This document shows, in pieces, positions 5,995 through 11,991 of a stretch of 11,991 bases of DNA. The position numbers were made by a program, and so were the translations under genes. Each line of letters starts with the position of its first letter. Positions within the stretch are counted from its first letter, which is position 1. Origin of the DNA: Desulfobacterales bacterium (GTDB taxonomy: Bacteria > Desulfobacterota > Desulfobacteria > Desulfobacterales > Desulfobacteraceae). The notes below the pieces were generated by a model that saw only the letters and a program-made list of their open reading frames with translations, was not told the DNA's origin and did no database searches. The stretch covers positions 1-11,991 of the forward strand of contig JAKSBM010000765.1 in NCBI GenBank assembly GCA_022361135.1, given 5' to 3'.

Positions 5995-7044
5995 CTATAT
6001 CCGGTGGGGATGAACATGGAAACTCAATTTCGCGCCGGTGACGGAACTCCGGCCGGTGTGGAAAAAGGAAATCAGCCAGATGAGCTGGATAAAAACCAGG
6101 GTGCCCGGCTGCCACAGGGCATGGAAGGCCAGATCCAGGTCCGGGGCAAGCCCCTTGCCCACGGCGGGGAAATAGATCCCCACGCCCAGGGTGTAGGCCA
6201 TGGAAATCAAGGCCATGACCTGGTAGGGGGTGATGGTGGCATTGCCCCGGAAGTCGGCCCGGAGGAATTCCGAAAGAAATCGCCAGATTTGGGTCACGAA
6301 AATTGGGATGACCAGGGCGGCGAAATAATGGGAGATCAGGAAGAGATGGGTGCTGAAAAGGCCTGTGCCGCAATAGATCACCGCTGTGATGATTTGGATG
6401 GGGATTACTTTTTCGCCGGTGAGGTGGTGGGCGTAGGCGATTTTTTTGGTTTCGCCGGCGAAAATCATGTAAAAGCCGGAAAAAAGATGCCGGGCCCAGG
6501 CCGGGCATTGGGAAACGGGCCTGCCGTAGCAGCAGCCGAAGCTGACACAGGCCAGACGGCCCATGCCTTCACCGAAGGTGTATCCAATGGCCATGGCCGC
6601 CATGGGAATAAGGGGGGAAAGATCGGCGGCCCGGGGGACCACAAGGCCCAATACCTTTACCATCCAGGGGAATGCCAGGGTGCCCACGAATACGGCCCCG
6701 CCCACGGTGAGGGTGTTTTTCTTTTTTTCCACCCACCGGGCCAGCAGGGAGGAGGCGGGCAGGCAGACGGCCAGCATGGCGCCGGATAACAGGGCCAGTT
6801 CATTTAAGGGGATACCGGCGGCGGATCCCAGGATAATGAAAATCAAGAGCCCGAAGGTATATGCATTGGCCGAAAGCAGCCCGTACCAGGTGAGGTTGAG
6901 CCCGGTCCAATGGCCGGTTTTATCCTTGGCTTTGGGGAGCACGGCCAGGATTTGCCAGTTTTCCCGGGGGAGGATTTTAAATCCCCAGGCAATGGGGATG
7001 AAGACAAGGACGGACAAAATGGCGATGAAGGTGAGGGGGCTCAT
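5995..7044 (-). CDS. Prolipoprotein diacylglyceryl transferase (Lgt)-like membrane protein
   Basis: This 349-residue protein has about eight hydrophobic segments. From residue 52 it follows the Lgt order: TWYGL (Lgt 'RWYGL'), GGAVFVGTL (115-123), the arginine signature GEGMGRLACVSFGCCYGRP (158-176, with R163 in the place of the essential Lgt arginine) and RFLSEFLRADFRG (255-267), the late arginine motif. This GRxxCxxxGCCYG version defines Lgt relatives distinct from true Lgt. The His of the Lgt 'HGG' motif is not present (V119 by my alignment). True Lgt moves diacylglyceryl from phosphatidylglycerol to a lipobox cysteine; here the acceptor is unknown. An N-terminal segment of about 50 residues carries one additional helix. 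The ATG has GGAG at 6 nt and overlaps the preceding stop as ATGA, so it is coupled to the decarboxylase-like gene. Confidence 0.82.
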   Translation of the reverse strand: MSPLTFIAILSVLVFIPIAWGFKILPRENWQILAVLPKAKDKTGHWTGLNLTWYGLLSANAYTFGLLIFIILGSAAGIPLNELALLSGAMLAVCLPASSLLARWVEKKKNTLTVGGAVFVGTLAFPWMVKVLGLVVPRAADLSPLIPMAAMAIGYTFGEGMGRLACVSFGCCYGRPVSQCPAWARHLFSGFYMIFAGETKKIAYAHHLTGEKVIPIQIITAVIYCGTGLFSTHLFLISHYFAALVIPIFVTQIWRFLSEFLRADFRGNATITPYQVMALISMAYTLGVGIYFPAVGKGLAPDLDLAFHALWQPGTLVFIQLIWLISFFHTGRSSVTGAKLSFHVHPHRI

Positions 7045-8072
7045 GGAATTCTCCTTCCCAGGGGTTGGCGAACCTGGATATCGGTTTCCACCAAAGGGCT
7101 GCCGAAGCCCGTGGAAAATCGACTCCGGGCATCCCTTCGGTTCTGGTTGGCAATGAGGTCGGGGCAGAAGGCCACCCGGTTCTTCTGGAAGATGAGAACC
7201 GTGGTGGAGCTGCCCGGGCGGAAGAGGCTTTTGGGAAATCCCTTTTCCAGGATCATCCCCGGTGTGGGGGAGCAGGGATTGTCATAGCCGGAGGTGCTGT
7301 AACACTGGTGGATATCCCCGATCATCAGGGCCACGATTTCCACCATGGCCACCCGCCCCACCCGGCTTCCGCCGGGGGGCAGGTCGGTGTCCAGGATGGT
7401 GACCACCCGCCGGTTTTTGGAATAGGGGGTGACGCATTGAACCACGGCCCCGGGGTTACAGGCATGGTAACTACCGTCGATTTCATAGGTATCCACCACC
7501 GTTCCGGTGACGGGCAGGTGGTTGTAATGGTATTTGTCCGGGGTGAGGCGGAATAGGGCGTAATCTCCCCCCTGGAAGGCCTTGAGCCATTGGGCCCTGT
7601 CCCGCCCCAACAATTCTTCCCGGGTGAAGAATTTGTCCTTGATGTGCAGGGGATGGCCGTGGGCAAAGCTGCCCGTGAGGACCCGGGCATCGGCGCAGGC
7701 CGTGACCACGGCCGGGTCGGGATCCATGGGCCGACAGTCCCAATAGCGGATTTTACGTTCAAAGATTTTCCGGCGATTGTCCAGGGCATGGATCGGGCCC
7801 AGCACCTCCCCGGGATCGGCCCCCAGCCGGTTTTGCATCCATCGGGCGGGATCGTCCACCCGGCAGGCCAGGGGGGAATCGTAATGGAGGAAGGCCAGCA
7901 GGGCAGAGGCCCGGGCCGAGGTGAGCAGGGCAAAGAGCCGGGGGGCCTGTTCCCGGACAGGACCGTAGAGGGTGCGGACCATCCGGTCCCGGAAGAGGGG
8001 CTCGGTGCAGATCCGGCCCGTGCCCCGTTCAACGAATTGATGGGCTGCCGGCAGCGCGGTGGTGTCTTTCAA
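7041..8072 (-). CDS. Phosphatidylserine decarboxylase-like proenzyme
   Basis: This 343-residue protein shows the decarboxylase landmarks in order: ADARVLTG (D128, the 'ADGRV' aspartate), HIKDKFFTREELLG (143-156, the 'IKG..ysleeLLG' segment), RLTPDKYHYNHLPVTG (175-190, with H182 and H185 at the catalytic-His motif), GRVAMVEIVALMIG (239-252), EKGFPKSLFRPGSS (276-289). The normal self-cleavage motif LGST reads PGSS here, so cleavage between G287 and S288 would still be able to yield the pyruvoyl group. Known members convert phosphatidylserine to phosphatidylethanolamine at the membrane. About 110 N-terminal residues have no known motif, and no membrane helix is evident. The start is TTG at 8072, GGAG at 10 nt, lying 44 bp inside the preceding gene. 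No phosphatidylserine synthase gene is beside it, unlike ordinary psd loci, so another substrate is possible. Confidence 0.87.
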   Translation of the reverse strand: MKDTTALPAAHQFVERGTGRICTEPLFRDRMVRTLYGPVREQAPRLFALLTSARASALLAFLHYDSPLACRVDDPARWMQNRLGADPGEVLGPIHALDNRRKIFERKIRYWDCRPMDPDPAVVTACADARVLTGSFAHGHPLHIKDKFFTREELLGRDRAQWLKAFQGGDYALFRLTPDKYHYNHLPVTGTVVDTYEIDGSYHACNPGAVVQCVTPYSKNRRVVTILDTDLPPGGSRVGRVAMVEIVALMIGDIHQCYSTSGYDNPCSPTPGMILEKGFPKSLFRPGSSTTVLIFQKNRVAFCPDLIANQNRRDARSRFSTGFGSPLVETDIQVRQPLGRRIP

Positions 8073-10443
8073 AATCCTTGGTCTCCTTATTCACGTGGAG
8101 GATGATGAGGTTCATGAGCCGGACGCGTTGGTCCGGGGGCAGACTTTGGTCCAGGAAGGGGCGCCGCATCTGCTTGAGAAATACCAAGGGCTGTTGGGAA
8201 CCCAAAATCGTTCCCAGGGCCTGGGCAAATGCCGGGTCCCGCTGGGCCCAGAGTTCCAGATCCCGGAAAACGGGATAGAGGGCGTTGAAGCCGTCGTTCA
8301 TCTGTTTTAAGCGTAATTCGTCCATGTAATAGGCCTCGGCCCGCTCATTGAATTCCCGGCTGGGCAGATCCATGGGATGACCGGTTTCCCCCAGAATCCC
8401 CCGCACCAATTTGCCCGAGGCCGAGAATTGTCCCGGGGATTTGATGCGGATTTCCAGCTCCGACAGGATGCCGGCCATGCGGTGGTGACGGATGAATTCC
8501 CCGGCCTCCTCTTTTAAAAAAGCCACCAGGGCCATCTTGTAGTCCCGGGTGGGGATGCGGGTGTAGCCCGGGTAGCGGCGACTGGTGCGGCGGGTGGGAA
8601 TGCCCTTGAGGATGCGGACAAGGAAGCGGTTCCGCGTTTGGGTTTTCACGTAGACCGTGGGCAGATCGATGCTGGCGGCAAAGAAGAATTGCCGTCGTTC
8701 GCTTTCCACCTCGGGATCGTCGGGGATGTCCCTGTGGCCCACCTGGTCGGTGAGGGCGTATTTCACGGCCAGGGCCGTGATCAGGGCCTGGAGATCCGTG
8801 GCCCCGGCCATGTCCGTGGGCAGATGTTCAAAGATGCTGTGGTAGCGGTGTTCAAATCCGGAGAAGCCCATGTGGCGGAATTCCCGCAATTTGATGAGCT
8901 GGTAAAAACTCATGCGGGGATCAAAGACCCCCATCTGGGAGAGATCGGCCATGAGCCGGGCGCTGTTGCCCAGGCGGCCGTCCAGCCCCGGGCTCTGGTC
9001 CGTCCCCATGAGGGCCACCAGATAATCAATGGGGCGATAATCGGGGACAAAATCTCCCTTGAGCCGGAAAATACGGCTGAGGCTGCGGTCCAGCCAGGCC
9101 GGGCCGAAGGGGGTGAGGGAACGGCCCAGGACCTGGAGATTGGCCTTGCCCTTCCAACGGCGCCAGAGCATGCGCAAATGGGTGAAATCCAGCTCGTGGG
9201 GGAGAAAACCCAGGATTTTTTCCGGGTGGAAGTCCTGGAATCCCAGACGGCAGGGGGATGCCGCATAGGTGCCGGGAAACAGACAGAGGAAATGTTCGGC
9301 GATTTTAATGACCAGATCCCCCAGGTATTTTTCATGGGCCGGGGTGAATCCCGAGGCCGGATCCTTGAGCAGACGGGTGAGCTTGCGGCTGCCCAGGCTG
9401 ATGTGGGTGCCGTTGTTGGCCAGGCTGGTGCTGGAGGTCTGGGGCATGACCACCAGATTGGAGGTGATGATGCCGGCCTCCCGGAGTTTGGAGACGGCGT
9501 TGAGCCGGCTGCGGGAAAGCACCTGGTGGCACAGGTGCATGTAGCTGTGCTTCTCCTCCCCCCGGGTCCAGCCCGACAGGCAGGGACTCATGAACAATTC
9601 CCGATAAAAGCTGTCCGAGATCAGCCCGTTCAATTCCTGCTGGGCCCGGGGGGGCGAGGCCGAGAAAAAGAGTTTCACCTCCTGGCCGTTGCGGCTGAGC
9701 TGGAATTGCTCCTGGGCATGCTCGATGAGCCATTGGGTAAAGAGGAAGCGGATGAGGGTTTCCCGGGCCAGTTCGGCACCGATGCTCCCGGCCCGGCCGG
9801 AACGTACCGGGTGGAAGGAGAGGATTTCCGGGGAGGAGTTGTCGTTGAGAAAATGGCCCATCATCCGTTCCCCGGTGATGCGCACCAGGGGATGGAGCCG
9901 GCTTTGGGAGCCGATGACGTGGGCCAGGGAGAGCTTGAGCAGATAGCTCACCGGCACCCGCACAAAGGATTCTCCATTCACCTTCACCCGGAAACGGTGG
10001 GCGTCGCTGCGTTGGGGGGAGGCGGGATCGGCCTTGTCGGATTTGAGATCGGCCCGGAAAATATGGCGGGCGTAGGTGTTGAGCCGTTGTTCGGGAAAAC
10101 GGACCCAGGAGTTTTCCCAGGGCCCCCCCTCCCGCTCGGCCAGGAAGCGTTCCAGATCCGTGGCCTGGCGGGGGGAAAATTCCCCGGACCGGGCCCGGCG
10201 GATGAGGTTCTGGTAATAATTGGAGGATTCAATGGTTTTGACCAGATCCATGCCCGCATTGGGGCCGGTGACCGCGGTCTGGAATTCGTTTTCCGTGCCG
10301 GCGGTGACGTCCCGGGGGGCAAAGGGCAGGGCCTCCATGAGTTGCGATTCGTTGCCCCGGGGAATGCCCAGCAGTCGGGCCAGGGGGGCAGAGGGTGCCT
10401 GTGGCGGCGTGGAATGGACGGTTTTAAGGGCGTTTTGCACCAT
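8029..10443 (-). CDS. Large soluble protein of unknown function (804 aa)
   Basis: I do not recognise a family. The protein has no signal peptide or membrane helix and is mixed alpha/beta with many aromatic and Arg residues. Segments that look like conserved motifs are GTENEFQTA (49-57), a Thr/Ser/Asn-rich stretch PQTSSTSLANNGTHISLGSR (334-353), CRLGFQDFHPEKILGFLPHE (398-417), LRMLWRRWKGKA (423-434), DYRPIDYLVALMGTD (468-482), and an Arg-rich part ILKGIPTRRTSRRYPGY (611-627). The E, H, D and R content of these parts suits an enzyme, but no reaction should be assumed. I chose the ATG at 10443, with AGGAG 11 nt upstream; TTG at 10464 would place the box inside the coding sequence. Its 3' end contains the start of the decarboxylase-like gene. 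The opposite strand is also open for long (8638-10491), but that frame is Gly/His/Gln-rich and lacks a start site, as expected for a shadow. Confidence 0.85.
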   Translation of the reverse strand: MVQNALKTVHSTPPQAPSAPLARLLGIPRGNESQLMEALPFAPRDVTAGTENEFQTAVTGPNAGMDLVKTIESSNYYQNLIRRARSGEFSPRQATDLERFLAEREGGPWENSWVRFPEQRLNTYARHIFRADLKSDKADPASPQRSDAHRFRVKVNGESFVRVPVSYLLKLSLAHVIGSQSRLHPLVRITGERMMGHFLNDNSSPEILSFHPVRSGRAGSIGAELARETLIRFLFTQWLIEHAQEQFQLSRNGQEVKLFFSASPPRAQQELNGLISDSFYRELFMSPCLSGWTRGEEKHSYMHLCHQVLSRSRLNAVSKLREAGIITSNLVVMPQTSSTSLANNGTHISLGSRKLTRLLKDPASGFTPAHEKYLGDLVIKIAEHFLCLFPGTYAASPCRLGFQDFHPEKILGFLPHELDFTHLRMLWRRWKGKANLQVLGRSLTPFGPAWLDRSLSRIFRLKGDFVPDYRPIDYLVALMGTDQSPGLDGRLGNSARLMADLSQMGVFDPRMSFYQLIKLREFRHMGFSGFEHRYHSIFEHLPTDMAGATDLQALITALAVKYALTDQVGHRDIPDDPEVESERRQFFFAASIDLPTVYVKTQTRNRFLVRILKGIPTRRTSRRYPGYTRIPTRDYKMALVAFLKEEAGEFIRHHRMAGILSELEIRIKSPGQFSASGKLVRGILGETGHPMDLPSREFNERAEAYYMDELRLKQMNDGFNALYPVFRDLELWAQRDPAFAQALGTILGSQQPLVFLKQMRRPFLDQSLPPDQRVRLMNLIILHVNKETKDFERHHRAAGSPSIR

Positions 10444-10453
10444 GGAAGGGATC

Positions 10454-10502
10454 ACTCCTGTCAACGGGCCGTTTCTGGACGGCGGGGTTAATTGACAGGA
10501 GT
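10454..10502 (-). promoter_or_regulatory. Leader stem-loop that can bury the ribosome binding site
   Basis: ACTCCTGTCAA (10454-10464) and TTGACAGGAGT (10492-10502) are perfect 11-base inverted arms 27 bp apart; within the gap GCCGT/ACGGC (10468-10472/10479-10483) forms a second stem. In minus-strand RNA the distal arm contains the AGGAG (10459-10455) used by the gene starting at 10443, so folding would close its translation start. The same symmetry could instead be a DNA operator. Seen directly; function inferred. Confidence 0.55.
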
Positions 10503-10554
10503 ATGCCCCACGGGTGTTGGGAATGGATTACGGGGGGAATAAAATTGTGTTTGG

Positions 10555-10585
10555 CGGCCTCCCATGGGATTTCCATGGGAGGCCG
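10555..10585 (-). terminator. Hairpin terminator of the TPR-protein gene
   Basis: A perfect 13-bp stem (CGGCCTCCCATGG and its complement) with a 5-nt loop lies 5 nt after the TAA at 10591. On the minus strand it is followed by CCAAACACAATTTTATT, an interrupted T-rich stretch. It separates the TPR gene from the four-gene unit. Confidence 0.7.
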
Positions 10586-10590
10586 GTGGA

Positions 10591-11991
10591 TTATTCTTCC
10601 TTCAGGATTTTCCAGGCCGCTTCGGCACCCTGGAAGTCCTTTTGCAGGTCCAGGGCCCGGGTGAGGGAGGTGCGGGCCTGGTCCCGGCGGCCCAGCTTGT
10701 GGTAGGCCAGCCCCAGGTGGTAGTGGAAAATGGGGTTCTGGGGATCCTTCTGGATGCAGGCCTTGAATTCTTCAATGGCCAGATCGTAGAGGGCCTTTTG
10801 GTAATAGACCCAGCCCAGGGTGTCCATGATGGCCGGGTTTTCACCGGCCAGCTTCCGGGCCTGGCGGGCCAGATCCAGGGCCTTTTCCAGGTTGCGGTTC
10901 TGGTCGGCGTAGATAAAGGCCAGATTGTTCAGGGCCGGGATGTGGTTGGGGTCGATGTCCAGGGCCTTCTGGTAATGAACCACGGCCTTTTCAAAGTCTT
11001 TTTTCTGCTCGTAAATGGTGCCGATGAGACTCTGGGGTGAGGGCAGGGCCGGGGCGTTGGTGCTCAGTTTTTCATAGACGTCGATGGCCCGTTCCTTCAT
11101 GCCCCGTTCCATGAAAATCCCCGCCAGGGAGCGGTAGGGGGGCGGATATTTGGGATTGGCCTGGATGGCGGCCTCGTAGGCGGCCTGGGCCTTGTCGTTG
11201 TTTCGGGTGCTGCGGTAGATGTTGCCCTTGAGGTTCTGGGTCACCGACAGGACCACCGGGCTCTGGTCGGTGAGCTTGAGGTGCTCGTCACAGAAGGCCA
11301 GGGCCTGGTCGTATTTTTTCTGCACCGACAGGACCTCCACCTGGGCGGCGAAGACGTCCAGCAGGTTGGGGTCGATTTCCAGGGCTTTGCCGAACCAGGT
11401 CTGGGCCTGGCTGTAATTGCGCTGGATGCGGTACATGATGCCCAGCCGGTAATAGGCCAGGGGGATTTTGGGATTGGCCTGGATCAGCTCTTTGTACAGG
11501 GCTTCGGCCTTGTCGTATTCCTTGGTGGCCAGGCGGATATTGCCCAGAAGCAGGCTGGCCCCGTAGTGGTTGGCCTGGATGTCCAGCACCCGGTTGATGT
11601 GGGTTTCGGCCAGGAGGAAATCCCCGGTTTTAAACATGGATTCGGCCATGAGCAGCCGGGCCGGGATGAAGTTGGGATTGAGTTCGATGGTCTTGGCAAT
11701 GGAGGCGTTGGCCTGGGCGGTTTCCCCGTTCTGGGACAGGGCCTGTCCCAAAAGGAAATTATAACTGGGGGAGTTGGGCTCGTCCTGGACCAGGGTACGG
11801 AAGATTTCAATGGCTTCGTTGAGCTTGCCCGTGCGGGTGAAAATTTTACCCTGGAGGATTTTGGCGGGCAGGAAGTCGGGCCGTTTTTCGTGGATTTTAT
11901 CCAGGATGGTCTGGGCCTGGGAAACCTGGTTTCTGGCAAAGTAGAATTCCGCCTTGGTGGCCTGGACGGCAAAGTTCTGGGGATTCAGGGA
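10591..11991 (-). CDS. TPR-repeat protein, C-terminal part (5' end off window)
   Basis: The frame stays open from the right window edge to TAA at 10591, giving 467 residues of almost continuous tetratricopeptide repeats of about 34 residues, with the usual small residues and Pro at turns (for example NPKIPLAYYRLGIMYRIQRN and PALNNLAFIYADQNRNLEKA). TPR superhelices hold partner proteins. A large TPR protein whose C-terminal end resembles PALNNLAFIY...NPAIMDTLGWVYY is typical of PrsT-like proteins of PEP-CTERM/exosortase exopolysaccharide loci, and also of other outer-membrane or export-linked TPR proteins, so I give no gene name. The N-terminus, where a signal peptide would be, is outside the window. 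It ends with its own terminator. Confidence 0.9.
   Translation of the reverse strand, partial: SLNPQNFAVQATKAEFYFARNQVSQAQTILDKIHEKRPDFLPAKILQGKIFTRTGKLNEAIEIFRTLVQDEPNSPSYNFLLGQALSQNGETAQANASIAKTIELNPNFIPARLLMAESMFKTGDFLLAETHINRVLDIQANHYGASLLLGNIRLATKEYDKAEALYKELIQANPKIPLAYYRLGIMYRIQRNYSQAQTWFGKALEIDPNLLDVFAAQVEVLSVQKKYDQALAFCDEHLKLTDQSPVVLSVTQNLKGNIYRSTRNNDKAQAAYEAAIQANPKYPPPYRSLAGIFMERGMKERAIDVYEKLSTNAPALPSPQSLIGTIYEQKKDFEKAVVHYQKALDIDPNHIPALNNLAFIYADQNRNLEKALDLARQARKLAGENPAIMDTLGWVYYQKALYDLAIEEFKACIQKDPQNPIFHYHLGLAYHKLGRRDQARTSLTRALDLQKDFQGAEAAWKILKEE

Noticed and set aside
5983..6789. 268-codon plus-strand frame opposite the Lgt-like gene
   Set aside because: Gly/His-rich shadow; the minus strand shows membrane helices and Lgt motifs and has a good start site.
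8638..10491. 617-codon open frame on the plus strand opposite the 804-residue gene
   Set aside because: Its product is a Gly/His/Gln/Glu-rich string without motifs or a ribosome binding site, a normal by-product of GC-rich codon use; the minus-strand frame has a start site and overlaps its operon partner.

Overview
The window reads as chromosomal DNA of a GC-rich (high fifties percent by eye) Gram-negative bacterium, and every gene I can support lies on the minus strand. A secreted PhoA-type alkaline phosphatase, a DksA-like protein without a zinc finger, a 5-oxoprolinase-type subunit and a large TPR protein together suggest a deltaproteobacterium (Desulfobacterota, perhaps a sulfate reducer). 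That placement is an inference. No marker gene fixes it. I see no tRNA, rRNA, CRISPR array, integrase or transposase.

Reading in the direction of transcription (right to left), the layout is as follows. (a) The C-terminal 467 residues of a TPR-repeat protein run in from the right edge and end at 10591, followed by a 13-bp hairpin terminator. (b) A tightly overlapping four-gene unit runs from 10443 to 5601: an 804-residue soluble protein I do not recognise, a phosphatidylserine-decarboxylase-like proenzyme, a prolipoprotein-diacylglyceryl-transferase (Lgt)-like membrane protein, and a 127-residue four-helix membrane protein. Its leader can fold so that the ribosome binding site of the first gene is buried in a perfect 11-bp stem. 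(c) A DksA/TraR-like regulator has its own promoter, placed across the 3' end of the preceding operon, and a strong hairpin after it. (d) An alkaline phosphatase overlaps a YibE/F-family membrane protein. (e) About 950 bp lie without a convincing gene, with several hairpins and a 13-bp operator-like palindrome beside a possible promoter. (f) A GntR/FCD regulator has a good promoter overlapped by an inverted repeat and is followed 52 bp later by a PxpC-type carboxyltransferase subunit cut by the left edge.

The GntR gene probably controls itself and the 5-oxoproline (or related amide) utilisation gene behind it. The phosphatase and YibE/F protein form an envelope pair. The four-gene unit is the most interesting part. 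It joins two phospholipid-handling enzyme families, both with altered active-site motifs, to a large orphan protein, and looks like an undescribed lipid or envelope modification pathway. That function is inferred only from family membership and gene arrangement.
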